A stretch of 64,000 bases of DNA from Hermatobates lingyangjiaoensis (GCA_026182355.1 JAPFBL010000590.1:1-64000); one strand, 5' to 3'; numbered from the stretch's first letter, positions 18,428 to 29,164 are shown. Translations and numbers: made by a program. The notes: generated from the letters alone by a model not told the origin.

Positions 18428-19853
18428 AATTAGTTCTTGCAACTATACTCGCCTTAAATAAGTTGAATTTTGGACATTTGGAGTCGATTGCTGTATGTTC
18501 CCCTTTGCGGTTTGCGCAAGATGGAGGCAGAGCTTTTGATTTGCATTCAGCATATTTGTGGCCTTTTTTCCCACAATGACTAGATATATCTCTTTTCTCA
18601 TTACATTTGTCTGCTTTGTGACCAAAAGCTTGGCATTTATAGCATCTGATAATATGTATATGGTCTTAGATGTAGTGAGAGGAAAACCCATAATAAACTC
18701 TATCTACTGATTCTAAAATTACCTTTCTTAATTTTGGCGAGACTTCAAATATCATATTTCTCGTTGATTTATTATTCCTAGACTCTAATGAAGTAATAAA
18801 TTTAAAATTTTCCCTAAAATAAGACCAATCTATTAATTCCTCAAAATTCGTTTTAAATATCTTTTCGATAAGATGGTCAATTTTCGTTTCAATTGGTAAG
18901 CCATATATAATTAACCTGGGTAATCTTTTCGGGAATTCAGAGGCGATTAAACCTTCTTTTGATAGTTTTTGATTGTCCATAATTCTTGAAATTTCTTTTT
19001 TGTCAGTGTGAATAATTAATTCATTATTTAGTTTTTTGATTCTTGCAATTTTGAAGTTAAATTTATCTAGGATATTTTCATCGATCTCTTCCGACTCTTT
19101 AGTTGATTTTATTTTAAGAATAGTAGAGTCTGTAATGGGTACTTTGATGCTTTCTTTGTTACTCTTAAGAGTGTTTGCATATGATGGCTTTTTGGCAAGA
19201 GTGTCCATCTCTGTAGAAGCTGTTATTTTGCATACGTTGGATAAAGATTCACATGTGGATTGTAATGCCGTCTTTAGATCAGGAATTTGAAGAAGCTCCT
19301 TAGAAACAGATTTTTGATTTCCTTTTATTGTTGAAGCAATATTTTTTAAGGATTTCATTTCTGACTTCATGATTTCAAATTCCTCCATAATTAAATTAAT
19401 ACGAAGATTTTGTTTTGTTTCAAATTCTTTCATGACATTTTGTTCTAAAATATTAACTTGGTTAGATTTTAAAATATCTAAATCCCTTTTTATCTCTTCA
19501 AATGGAGTACCTGCGCTAGAATCGATTAGCGCTGCCTCATACAGCGCTTCTAAGGAGTCAGTAGCGTCTTTTATATCATTTTTGGTTTTCATAGATATTT
19601 TATGATTAGACACATGTTTATCAATGATGTCGTGGATTCTTTTGATCGAGCTTGAAAAAAGACTCAAATTGGATTTATCGGCTGAGTTGTTTCTAGCCTT
19701 TTGCTCACTTTTTTTCTTCTTTTTAACAGAAGACTTAACACTGGGTTTAGTTTTTAAATAGTCCTTAGGAAACTCTATAGGACAGGCATCTGATGAATCT
19801 TCAGAAGAATGTGAATTTAATAGTCTAGAGCTGGTGGATTCTCGATTATCCAT
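18420..19853 (-). pseudogene. R1-type LINE ORF1 with one in-frame stop
   Basis: 395 codons from MDNRESTSSRLLN to a TAA at 18,666-18,668, then the same frame continues for 81 codons to TAA at 18,420-18,422. Order: acidic/serine start, a K-rich patch, a long coiled-coil-like helix (about 95-215), an RNA-binding fold with RLPRLIIYGLPIE (about 310-322), VYYGFSSHYI, and, beyond the stop, CYKCQAFGHKADKC plus two weaker knuckles. ORF1 of R1 elements binds the element RNA. The TAA sits right before the zinc knuckles and is probably one substitution of a Lys/Gln/Glu codon. Confidence 0.8.
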
Positions 19854-20510
19854 GATGAAATGACCCTTTGAAAGGGATAAAATAAGTGATTTTAAACAAT
19901 TTGCTAAACGTATTAGTGTATAAAATTATAAATAAAATTTGAACGAAATAAATTAAAATAAGTTAAAAAAAAAATAGAAAAAAAAATATCTTTTAAAAAG
20001 GAGAAAAGAGAAAAATAGAATGAAAAAGGTAAGAACAGACGTCAGAGATTATAATAAATTAAACAAACAGACACAATTATTTTAATTAATAACAATTTTA
20101 ATCATAATTTCAAAGAAAATTCCAGATTTATTAGGTAACACAGTGTGATAAAAAAGTAAAATGTTAGGCAGACTTGTTGACCAACCAACCAACCAACAAA
20201 ACAAAAATAATACAGTAAGACAGTAAAATAAAGTGTGTAAAATAAAACCAAAACAGAAAAATAATTAAAGAAAAAACAAAATTAAATTAAATAGAAATTA
20301 AAGAAAATTAAATGAAGAAAATAATTAAAGAAATAATTAAGGAAAATAATTAGAAAATAGATAGAAAAATAATTAAATATTTTAAAGAAAAAGAAACCCA
20401 GAGGTAAAACTTGACACAATTGTTGACGAGGGTGAGCTCTGCCGATAAAAAGGGTCGAGCGATAAGCGATAAGCCGACCCTCACACACAACCCAAGCCGG
20501 CCTCCACTAG

Positions 20511-20880
20511 AATTCAATTCCTAACTCAATTAAAACCAAAAACTTTTAATTAAATTTGCAAGAAAATGCCTGAGCCTATTAGGACCAAACTTTACGAATA
20601 ATTAGATTTAACTATTGTTGAAAGGAATTCAAAATATGAAAATAAACGGACTGCCAGAAAGAGAGTTATAAAAGAAAAAGGGGAGAGACTATAAATTGAA
20701 TTTATTAATAAAATAAAGTTTATAACAAAAGAAACGATATTATTTAAATAATAAGGGGAAATGAATTAAACAGATAAAAAAGAGCACTGGCCGGTAGTAG
20801 TGGGCAGTAAGAAAAATCTTTGAACAGCAGAACTAACAAAAGAGGGCTTATCTGAGTCAGCAGCGAAGAGCCAGGGTACG
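20511..20880. other. AT-rich spacer between two LINEs
   Basis: A-rich sequence with no open frame. It may belong to the leader of the R1-type LINE or be old flanking DNA. Confidence 0.35.
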
Positions 20881-22217
20881 TAGATAAGCAGCAGCGATCC
20901 TTCCACTTACAAGTCTCGAGCGCAACTGTGCTGCGTTTACTTTTCAGGGTGAAAGTTGGAAGGTCCTGAATGTATATGTTGAACAGGACCGGTCCTAAGC
21001 AGGACCCTTGCGGGACCCCTATTTTGGGCCGGGTGAGTAGGCGACTGTACTGCATTGTTCTGGACGTAGAAGGACTGGCCTGCTAGGTAGGAGCCGATGA
21101 TGTGCTGAAACCATGCTGGGTAGTCCAAGGAGTGGAGTTTGATGAGGAGCTGTCAAAAGCGTTTGAGAGGTCCAGGGCTATCACTGCAGTGGTTTGCTTC
21201 TTTGTTAGAACTCCAATAGCCTCTTCAATGGGTGTATGCATCCGTGTCCCTTTTTGAAGCCATACTGGCGGTCCTGTGACGTGATGAATTCTTCTGCTCG
21301 CTTGAGTATTATTTTTTCTAGTATTTGATGAGGCCAGATAGTAGGCTGATTGGTCTATAGTTTCTGGCGTCGGTAGGGTCTTTTCCTGGTTTTTCAAACA
21401 TAATGATTTTGGCTTGTTTCCAAAATTTTGGGAAATACCCGAGTCGTAGGCAGGAGTTGTATATGTCTGTCAGGCGTGCTATTGTTTTCAGGGGTAGGTT
21501 CTTCAACATTTGATTGTTTATGCAGTCCTCACCTGGTGCCTGCTTGGTGTGTAGGGAGTTTATGGTGTCCCTGACTTCTTTGGTGGATGTAGTCGCACGT
21601 GTGTATGGAGGGGGGGGGGGGGGGTTTAGGTGAGTTAACGGTGGTGGGGGGGCATGTGTCGGCATATTCCGATGCGAGCGTGTCACCGAAAGCGTTAGCT
21701 ACCGTTTCTGGGGTGTTGCAAAGGGTGTTGTTGTGCTTAATGATTGTGCACTGTGTTTTCCGGGGTCTTAAACGGTGGACGAAGTTCCAGACATTCGAGG
21801 TCTGGTCAACTTCTTTCAGGGATTGTTCCAGCCTGGAGTCACGATCTTGTCTGAGGTGTTTTTGCGTTACTTTGGTTAGTTTGTTATAGAGTGTTTTGAG
21901 CGGTGTGATCCTGTATGTGAGCCAGAGCTTTCTTATATGGTTTTTGGTGTGGATGAGTGCTTTAGTTTTCTCTGATATGGTGATTACGGTCGAGTTTGGG
22001 TGGGATGGCATTGTTCTCGTCGCCATGTCTTTTGTTGTATAATGTCCTTAGTTACCGCGTGTAAAGCTGTGTCAATGTCGTTTTGGTTGAGGATGATGTG
22101 TATATTCTGCTTTGTGATTTGACCCAGTAAGGTTTTGTAACTTTGCCCAGTACACGCCCAGTCAGTTACAGGAGTTTCTGGTGGTGGGCGTGTGTGACAG
22201 TGTTGGCCGATTGTCAT
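20744..22217 (-). pseudogene. Jockey LINE ORF2 linker and RT, frameshifted
   Basis: RT blocks in order: KQAPGEDCINNQMLKNLP, YFPKFWKQAKIIMFEKPGKD with NYRPISLLSG, then in another frame ALDLSNAFD (catalytic Asp), WFQHIIGSYL, and IGVPQGSCLGPVLFNIYIQDL. The FADD block is lost and the last 40 codons look unrelated. A second G-run (21,607-21,623) sits in the linker. Confidence 0.65.
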
Positions 22218-22868
22218 GAGGACAATGGGAGGTGAGCTCTAGGAGTGTTTCTGTGTATATGTTTGGGGCGTGTTGATTGGTGATGGCTATATCAATTGTC
22301 GATGTTGTTCTATTTGTGACCCTGGTAGGGGTGTCAGGGTGTGCTATGTGCCAGTTGCGCGCGTTCGCGAGGTCATAGATTGTTTTTCCTGCTGTGTTAT
22401 TGCTATTACAGTTCCAAGTGCGATGGTGCGCGTTGAAATCACCCGCTATTATTGTTGGAAAATTGTCCTGCAATAGTGTTGTGAGGCTGGTTGTGCGGAG
22501 TTGTTGTTGTGGGGGGGGGGGGGGGGGGGGTATACTGAAGCAAGTTTCAGTGTTTTGTCTCGGGTTTTAACGTACATTATCGTCTGCTCTAGTGTTTCGT
22601 CTTTGGATGTTGGCTCGTGAAAGCCTTGGAGGTCAGCTCTGATGGCGATCAGGGTTCCCCCACCTCTTAACTTGTCTTTGCTCCAGGCGTAGTGCGCTCT
22701 GTCCGTACGGTATGTGATGTATCCGGGGATGGTGAATTTGTGTTTAGGTGTTAGGTGTGTTTCATTGGCGAGGAGAATACTGATATTGTGTGCTTGTAAG
22801 GTTTGAATTAGGTCTTCTTTTTTGTGGCAGATGCTATGTGCATTCCAATAGAGTATTCGAGTAGTCAT
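22162..22868 (-). pseudogene. Jockey LINE ORF2 endonuclease domain, frameshifted
   Basis: Starts MTTRILYWNAHSI, with LANETHL (catalytic Glu), RGGGTLIAI and ASVYPPPP in one frame, then IIAGDFNAHHRTWNC and TSTIDIAI in the next. The shift lies near 22,450, close to a run of about 20 C (22,512-22,530 on the other strand as G) that encodes prolines. The usual SDH end is degraded (TSHCPHDNRP). Confidence 0.65.
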
Positions 22869-23400
22869 TGGAGTAGTGTGGTGACAAGTAGGGCACTTAG
22901 AGGTACGTTATCCATCTTTTGGTGTAGTTGAACTGCGGCTGTGATTTTGCTCAGTAGCTGCTCGTTCTGTAGTTTCACGAGTGTGTTTTGCAGCTCTGAC
23001 GTGTCTCTTTCAGGCTTATCACTTCGAGGAGCTTCTTCATGCAATTTGGTTTCTTGGGTGATGTGACTGTACGATATTCCTGGTTGTCTCAGTCGGTTAT
23101 GTGTCAGTATGGGTTTCCGTTTGAGGGCTTCTTTCAAGGTGGGGCAGCCTCTGTAGTTTGCAGGGTGGTCGCCACACTACAGTTGACACACGTCGGCGGG
23201 GCTTCTTTGTCCTTTGGGCACTGTCTGTAGATATGCCCTTCAGAGCATTTGACGCACCGGGGAGCAAGGTGGCAGTAGTGTTGTGTGTGTCCTATCCTTT
23301 GGCATCTGAAACACTGTGAAGGGCTTCGTTTTTGCCTCGATGGTTCTACCTTGATCTGGTATCCAAGTAGTTCATCCAGGTCGAGGTCCTTCTGGCCTCT
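22865..23400 (-). pseudogene. Jockey LINE ORF1 C-terminus with three zinc knuckles
   Basis: Knuckles CFRCQRIGHTQHYC and CVKCSEGHIYRQC are clear, and CVNC begins a third that continues in another frame as HPANYRGCP after a shift near 23,175. The last 90 codons (KEALKRKPILTHNRL onward) end with TGA at 22,865-22,867, overlapping the ORF2 ATG as ATGA. 5' parts of ORF1 are missing. Confidence 0.65.
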
Positions 23401-23569
23401 AAATAGATTAATACAGTATTAATTAATAAATAAATAATGTTATATAGTAGTATTAAGAACAATAATAATATTAATAATAATAGTAACAAAGTAATAATAA
23501 TTGTATAACGAGAATAATAATACCATAAATAATATTTAGAACTACGTTTCTTCCCTTTGTGAAGCTGTT

Positions 23570-24290
23570 CCTTGTCTTCTCCCCCCGGCTCCTGTGCAGG
23601 ACAGCGTCAACATAAGCCCACTACCAGTTCCTCTACTGGATTGCTGGCGATAGCAGCCGCAGCTGTGGCCATCCCAGCCTCTTCCTCCTGCATCACTTCA
23701 GTGGGTAATAAACCTTGAATGGCGGCAATCAGAGGGTTGGTTGAAGTGGCATTTCTTTTATCTGTGACCCCGTACGCGACGATTGGCCTTAAAAGTGCCT
23801 TGTAGAGGTTCACCCTGGTCCGAAGGGAGAGATCAGAGCCAAGCCGTAATAAATAGTAGATGCCACTCTTGGCGCCGTAGGCCTTGCCAAGTGTGCAGCT
23901 CACATGGTTTTTTAAGGACAGTTTTTTGTCAATGGTAACGCCAAGGTACCTAAAGGTATTTGATACGGGTATGTGTTGTTCGTGGAGGCGCAGTGAAGGT
24001 GCATTTGGATGGATTAATATTTATCCTCCAAACCTTAGTCCATTGCACCATCCTGTCAACATGTTGTTGAAATTGTCTTAGAGAGGTATCTATGAAGTAC
24101 GACCGGCACGATACCAAAATGTCATCTGCATATATACCCTCTAGTGTCTGTATGTTTCTGTTATTTTTATTCCACTTGGGAAAGTAGAGGTTGAAAAGGA
24201 TAGGCCCTAGACAGGAACCTTGGGGAACCCCCCCTCTCAATCTTGTACAGTTCATTTTGTTTGTACAAATTATTATATATGCTTTATAGA
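23570..24290 (-). pseudogene. Another LINE RT fragment
   Basis: RLRGGVPQGSCLGPILFNLY, GIYADDILVSC (the DD block) and WRININPSKCTF are in one frame (24,255-23,950). KAYGAKSGIYYLLRLGSDLSL and YKALLRPIVAYGV are in the next (23,903-23,607). This is the RT palm to thumb of a Jockey-like LINE, separate from the 20.9-23.4 kb copy because the PQGSCLGP block occurs in both. An AT-rich simple stretch (23,400-23,560) lies between. Confidence 0.6.
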
Positions 24291-24294
24291 AGAG

Positions 24295-24895
24295 GTCTAC
24301 AATTTCTCCTGGATTGCTTTAAGTTGGTGCTTCAGACTTGGTGTACCATCGGTTCATGTATTTGTTAATATTGTTCGAAACTTCCTGATTGGAGTACCCA
24401 TTGTTAATAAGTATTTGGGTTGACTTCCCTCACCCCTCATGGAGAAAGCTCCACTCGCTACAGTGTGTGAAGGCTCCTTTTACATAAGCATATATTGTAG
24501 CTTTTCTGTTTTACTCAGAACATTCACTTATCCGTTTAAGCATAGACCGAAGTTCATAGCTTTCCTATATACCGTTTTATGTACGGGGTTTTTGTTTCGT
24601 GATGATGTCCAGAAAAGGCAGTTGTTCTTGATGGCTGTGTTCTATTATCAGATTGAGTCCCTGAGGCCTGTTGAAGCTTTCTCGTGTGAACAGAAACTTG
24701 TTTGTCATTCTTCGTCAAAAAAAAAAAATGTCATCCACATGTCTTGCATACATAGCCGGTTTTTCAATTTTAATATTTCTCTCTCAACGCATCCTAAATA
24801 GAAGTTAGCAAAAAGCACGCCAAGGGGAGATTCCATCGATTTGCACACGATAAGTTGTCGATTTGTATAAGTAACTTATAGACTTATTTCATAAC
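24295..24895 (-). pseudogene. Decayed Penelope-like RT
   Basis: Minus strand: VQIDGIS then PLGVLFANFYLGCVE (the GSPLG region), a CMQDMWMTFF stretch that restores to an H/Y-V-DD block in the next frame, and near the end LINNGYS, equal to the thumb of the intact PLE at 5.35 kb. Several frameshifts and an A-run (24,718-24,728) break it. It is a different subfamily from the 4.3-8.3 kb element. Confidence 0.6.
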
Positions 24896-24950
24896 TTCAC
24901 TGTGTCTGGGACAAATCCTGTGGGAACTTTCACTTTTCCAACAAAAACTA

Positions 24951-25025
24951 GTGAGAAAACTAGAATATACCAGCAATAAAGTCGTGAATGTGGAAGCTGC
25001 CGTGTATTTTAACAAAATATATTTA
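24951..25025 (+). pseudogene. PLE N-terminal fragment
   Basis: Reads KLEYTSNKVVNVEAAVYFNK, matching the N-terminal block [20 protein letters not shown] at 37.99 kb. It then runs straight into the arm of foldback F4. Confidence 0.6.
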
Positions 25026-25033
25026 CAAGTAAA

Positions 25034-25064
25034 CTCAAATTTTCGGATGATCCGTCTTCAGGAG
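25034..25064 (-). ncRNA. Hammerhead-like motif in F4 copy 2, minus arm
   Basis: Minus strand: CTC, CTGAAGA, C, GGA-TCA-TCC, GAAA, A-U stem III, UU, GAG. All CTGANGA and GAAA positions match. Confidence 0.55.
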
Positions 25065-25178
25065 AAAATAGAAAGGGCAACCAAGTACGCCGGAAACACA
25101 ACGGCAGGAAACCGTTGGGTTGCCGGGGCGGTTTCCTGCCGTTGTGTTTCCGGCGTACTTGGTTGCCCTTTCTATTTT

Positions 25179-25209
25179 CTCCTGAAGACGGATCATCCGA
25201 AAATTTGAG
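25179..25209 (+). ncRNA. Hammerhead-like motif in F4 copy 2, plus arm
   Basis: Mirror of the minus-arm motif: CTC 25,179-25,181, core 25,182-25,188, GAAA 25,199-25,202, GAG 25,207-25,209. Confidence 0.55.
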
Positions 25210-25401
25210 TTTGTAAGTGTGTCTCTTTCTCTGTGTGTTGCTTTTCTTCGTTTTTGAGGTGATTTGCGTCCAGTTTGGATCGTTTTTTCGAATTTTGAGT
25301 GAAATATATATATATTTATGTATAAATTAATAATCAACAGTAACTCTTGATATAATATATGAATTAAACACCACAATAAACAAATATATATTAATTACAA
25401 T

Positions 25402-25434
25402 GCTCTAAGGCCTTTCGTTACATCATCAGAGAGC
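25402..25434 (-). ncRNA. Hammerhead-like motif in F5, minus arm
   Basis: Minus strand: GCTCT, core CTGATGA, a very short stem II (TGTAAC), GAAA, G-GC-C stem III, UU, then AGAGC pairing GCTCT in full. It has the best stem I and core of the set but the weakest stem II. Confidence 0.55.
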
Positions 25435-25454
25435 TAAATGAACCACTTCATTTA

Positions 25455-25487
25455 GCTCTCTGATGATGTAAGGAAAGACCTTAGAGC
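25455..25487 (+). ncRNA. Hammerhead-like motif in F5, plus arm
   Basis: GCTCT 25,455-25,459, CTGATGA 25,460-25,466, GAAA, G-AC-C, UU, AGAGC 25,483-25,487. Confidence 0.55.
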
Positions 25488-25549
25488 ATTGTAATATATA
25501 TTTGTTTATTGTGGTGTTTAATTCATTTATATATATATATATATATACT

Positions 25550-25740
25550 TAAAATAAACTGTGGCACATAGACTGAAACATAACAAGACTCACTTTTCAA
25601 TATTTCGACCGTAATGGCCGAAATATATTTTATATCATTATATTTTATTATACTAATATATATATTAGTCCAAACCACAATTAGAAATGGGAAAAAAGAT
25701 TTTAAATTTTATTTTCATTTCTTATTGTGAAATCTCGTTT
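25550..25740. repeat. Relics of two foldbacks
   Basis: 25,550-25,630 is a half copy of a foldback with TCAATATTTCGACCG, the stem II/GAAA part of the motif. 25,668-25,735 keeps only the outer ends of F1 (CAAACCACAATTAGAAATGG and its partner). Confidence 0.55.
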
Positions 25741-26094
25741 TACATGTATTAAACAAAACGGTTCACTTACTGCAAGCAATATTTAGAATAAAAGCTTGTT
25801 AACAGGAAAATAACAAAAAAAAGAAAAGAAGATGGAAGGCGAGAGAGATGAGTAGTCTAGTATCACTCAAGAGGAGTCCTGGTAATGGCTACAAATGTCG
25901 AAATATAAAATGACAATTGTTGCTGGCTTTTTTTCTCCTAATAACGGCTGAAAATTGGAGACTTTTACTAATAGTCATTCCTTACTTGTGTATTGACTCA
26001 ATTACAAAACTATACTTAGATGTACGTTTATTTTAGTTTCAGTGAGAGCCGTTTAAAAGAGTGACATAATTTGTCACTCTTAAATTAGTTATTA

Positions 26095-26195
26095 TAAAAG
26101 AGTGACAGATTAAATAAAAATCAGAAGAGTGACAAAATTAAATAAAAATCAAAAGAGTGACAAAATTAAATAATAATCAAAAGAGTGACAATTCA
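26095..26195. repeat. Tandem repeat, about 28-bp unit
   Basis: AAAAGAGTGACA followed by AATTAAATAAAAATC or a variant is repeated about four times. The GAGTGACA word also appears just upstream (26,058) and inverted (TGTCACTCT, 26,072). Confidence 0.7.
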
Positions 26196-26199
26196 AACG

Positions 26200-26420
26200 A
26201 ATGCTTCAGGTAAGGCAAAATTTTATTTATTGAGCATGACATAAAAAAAATCAGTAACTATAATAACAATAAAAAAATCTATGTTTTAAAACAGTAGAAC
26301 AATTTTATTAATTGAAAAAAATATTGAACACGTCATAAAAAAAAGTTCAGTAAATACAATAACATTAAAAATAAAATATTTTTAAAACATTTCAAAATGT
26401 TATTAATTGAACGTAGAAAT
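26200..26420. repeat. Two-copy tandem duplication of about 105 bp
   Basis: A unit reading TTTTATT-ATTGA, CATGACATAAAAAAAATCAG, then an A-rich end occurs twice, diverged (26,222 onward and 26,303 onward). Confidence 0.5.
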
Positions 26421-26654
26421 TAATTAAAAAAGGGTAAAATAATGGTTTTTTTTATTTTCATTACTAGTAAAATATGAAGGTTGTAATGCAATAACCCTAA
26501 GGTGATCATCAATATAGCCAGTTCCATACCTAGAATTTATTATATTGATAACAACGACTAATCTACGGAATACTGAGCCTCTATGTCCTGTAGGAGAAGC
26601 AGCTTTGAATTTCCGTAATTTTTGTCACTCTTTTGATAATAACCCGTTTCAGTC

Positions 26655-26897
26655 TATAAGATATATATCAGTTCAAAAACGAAGGAAAGCAACACACACA
26701 AAGAAAGAGACACATTTACAAACTCAAATTTTCGGATGTTCCATCTTTAGGAAAAAAACGGATTCGCCTTTTCTCCTGAAAACAGATCATCCGAAAATTT
26801 GAGTTTGTAAGTGTGTTGCTTTCCTTCATTTTTGAACTGATTTTGCGTCCAGTTTGGATCGTTTTTTCGAATTTTAAGTGAAATATATATATATATT
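26655..26897. repeat. Foldback element F4, copy 3
   Basis: Same ends and right extension as copy 2, smaller centre. The plus motif at 26,773-26,803 has CTGAAAA in place of CTGAAGA and is probably inactive. (TA)n follows. Confidence 0.75.
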
Positions 26898-26906
26898 TGT
26901 ATTTTA

Positions 26907-27098
26907 AAGGGACTTCCTGAGTGTATTCAACAACTAATAAAGCGCTTGAGATCAAATCAAAGTCGAGGAGAGTTTCCAGAAGAGTTGAAAGACTTCGCTC
27001 GAACTTTATATTGCCAGTCTCACGCTGCTTATGAGTTGGTTAGGAGAAGCTTTTTGGATTGTTTACCTCATCCAAAGACAATAAGAAAGTGGGATTGA
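26907..27098 (+). pseudogene. P-element/THAP9-like transposase fragment
   Basis: A 63-codon frame without its own start reads GEFPEELKDFARTLYCQSHA, then AYELVRRSFLDCLPHPKTIR and KWD, ending in TGA. This is the conserved P-element/THAP9 block (Y/F-P-E-L-K-x-F-A-x-T-L ... S-x-x-A-Y-x-x-x-R-x-x-F ... L-P-H-P-x-T-I-R-K-W) that precedes the catalytic core. No THAP zinc finger or catalytic part is near. The left side begins in (TA)n at the edge of F4. Confidence 0.65.
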
Positions 27099-27860
27099 AA
27101 TCAGAAATAAAATTAGTAGATTTCGACGTTTTGTTGACTTCATTCATAAAACCCTCTTGAGTTCTATATATTTCATCCAAAGACTTTAAGAAAGTGGAAT
27201 TCAATTGTGATGAAATCCCAGTTGATTCCAGTTTCTTCGAATTGGTATAGTAAAAGTTTTCTTAATATTGTTTACCTTATAAATTTTTTTTTTTTTTTAA
27301 AAAAAATCTGGATTGGAATACAAATGTTGTTTGTGATTTGTTCATAAAAGCTCCGCGAATTGTCAACCAAAAACTTTTTAAAAAAAAAATGGTGTTGAAA
27401 TAGAAACAAAATAGTGAAAAGCAGTAGATTTGTAATGACGTTTCATTTAGTTTGTTTGTAAAAGTTTGTACTGTTTACCTCACCCAAGTGCCTAAGGAAT
27501 GTTTTCTTTTTTTTTATTTATTATTTTATTACAACTACCTACCAGATAACAAGTAACAAAATGAAATAAAAGACTGGAGAAACCACCCATTGGTGGTACT
27601 CCATATAAATTATTCTGATCACTGGAAATCAGTTAGTATTGCTGAGTAAATCTCGGAGTCAACATCTTTTTAGCCTCCTGGTAGGGTTGGTAGGAATTTT
27701 TGGAGGGCTGATAAAGGTTGGAGGGTAAAGACAAGGAATATAGAATAAAATACAAAGAAAACCCAGTGAAAACGTAAGAGAGTTCCAGTAACTTCCAGTT
27801 GATTCATTAAAGATTACCTCATCCATTGAAATTCTAAGAATACCACAGCAAGAAGAGTAA
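27099..27860 (+). repeat. Decayed partial duplications of the P-element-like end
   Basis: Words from the end of the fragment (GTTTACCTCATCCAAAGAC, AAGAAAGTGGGATTGAAA) recur, diverged, near 27,170, 27,370, 27,470 and 27,820. 27,520-27,760 is a different, slightly GC-richer block of unknown origin. No open frame. Confidence 0.4.
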
Positions 27861-28309
27861 CTGCCTCACAATATTTCAACGATTCTTGTAAAATATTTAG
27901 ATTTAGTTTCCTACTGTACATCATTATATTATATTATTAGTAGCATTTAACAATATTTATTTCATAATTTATTATAATTTTCAAAATATATCGTCATTTG
28001 CAATACTGGTTTTTTTTTCAATTTGTTTTGTGTAAAATTAATTGAAATTTAATTGTAATTCCATTTATAATTTAATTTAATTTATGTAAATATTGTTATT
28101 ATCATTATGTACATTCAGTTTGTTTAATAAAATTTGAAGGCTTTGTTGATGTGTTATCCTAATTTGGTTATTCGGAGACCTGATTTTGACATATGTTGTA
28201 AACATTAAGCGAAAGAACAATTCATTCTGCATAAAGGAAGTATTATAGAGAAATTAATTTATTTGAGGGCAATACGTTTTTCGCAATTCGTAGTACTTAA
28301 AACTTGAAA

Positions 28310-28610
28310 ATATTCCTATTTTGTCTGGAAAATGTTGGAAGCATCTAAGAAAAAATGTCGTTTTAAGATAATTTTTAATTTAAATGTTTTTTTAAAAATT
28401 ACTTTTCTTTCCCTTTATCAAAAATCATAAAATCCAATTTACTCTGAGCCAGTGTTATCTTTTTTATCCGTACTGTATTCTGTTATAAGGTTGCTGTAAA
28501 TGTATACTGAGGACAAATATATTTGTAATTAACCAGTTTTGTATACTCAAATCAAATTTAAAGCCGGCTTTTCAGTATAATTTAAAACTATTGTAGCTGG
28601 TAGCCTGAAA
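28310..28610 (+). repeat. Dispersed repeat Rep-C, copy 1
   Basis: GTTATAAGGTTGCTGTAAAT, AATGTCGTTTTAAGATAATT and AATCAAATTTAAAGCCGGC have matching neighbours in the same order at 29.5-29.87 kb. The copies are about 1.2 kb apart, in direct orientation. Confidence 0.65.
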
Positions 28611-29164
28611 TTTTTTAAAATAATTGATACGAACTATTAGACTAGAATAGTAAAAAACAGGATATTTGTGAACAACATATTGAGAAAGAGTCAATTCTAC
28701 ACACTTCAATATTACCTAAGGTTAATATGATTCATAAACAAAAAAATTCAATCTGATATTAAGTTTTGTTCAGGGGTGCAACATATAGATTGATTAGAGC
28801 ATTTTGATAGACAACACAATCATACCATGGAAAGCATCAGAAATTATATGTTTGATTAAGGTAAGGTAAACATTTTATTCTTTTACATCTCATATTAAGT
28901 TCTTAAATTATTTAAAAACTTTTCATTAAACCTCTAAACATCAATTTTGATTCAGTGGATTCACTCAAAAAATGTCTTAGTCAATGTAAATAATGTAAAA
29001 AAGTACAAATATAGCAAGTAACCCGTTAGGCCAGGATCAATATTCAGTTTTTATAGAAGCATAATGCATTTTTTTTATAAATTGCTAATTTCCTGTTCAA
29101 TTGTTTTTCAAAATTTCATGTTTTTTTTAATTTAGCTATACTTTATTGGCATAATATCATACTA

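Larger units (their letters stand above)
15186..20510 (-). mobile_element. R1-type LINE, nearly intact
   Basis: Two-ORF non-LTR retrotransposon: leader (about 20,510-19,854), ORF1, ORF2, and a 3' tail below 15,326. ORF1 has a single in-frame stop and ORF2 is open. ORF1's true stop and the ORF2 start overlap as ATGACTAA. The outer borders are estimates from composition; no poly(A) or target duplication was identified. Confidence 0.75.
20880..23400 (-). mobile_element. Decayed Jockey-type LINE (ORF1 end plus ORF2)
   Basis: Minus-strand order: ORF1 zinc knuckles (23,400-23,170), ORF1 end, ORF2 endonuclease, linker, RT up to PQGSCLGPVLFN, then loss of homology near 20,880. At least five frameshifts break ORF2. 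Several of these lie in or near long C tracts. Confidence 0.7.
25026..25312. repeat. Foldback element F4, copy 2
   Basis: Arms (25,030-25,115 and 25,128-25,215) are nearly perfect complements and meet at a GC-rich centre (GGAAACCGTTGGGTTGCC). A right-hand extension to (TA)n at 25,303 (GGTGATTTGCGTCCAGTTTG) is shared with copy 3 at 26.9 kb but has no left partner, so the element is asymmetric. Confidence 0.8.
25345..25550. repeat. Foldback element F5
   Basis: Palindrome around GAACCACTTC (about 25,440-25,450) with arms reaching to the ATGAATTAAACACCACAATA end. Right side is (TA)n. Each arm holds a hammerhead-like motif with a five-pair stem I. Confidence 0.8.

Noticed and set aside
24439..24801. 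120-codon plus-strand protein
   Set aside because: It is the antisense shadow of a decayed PLE RT read on the minus strand.
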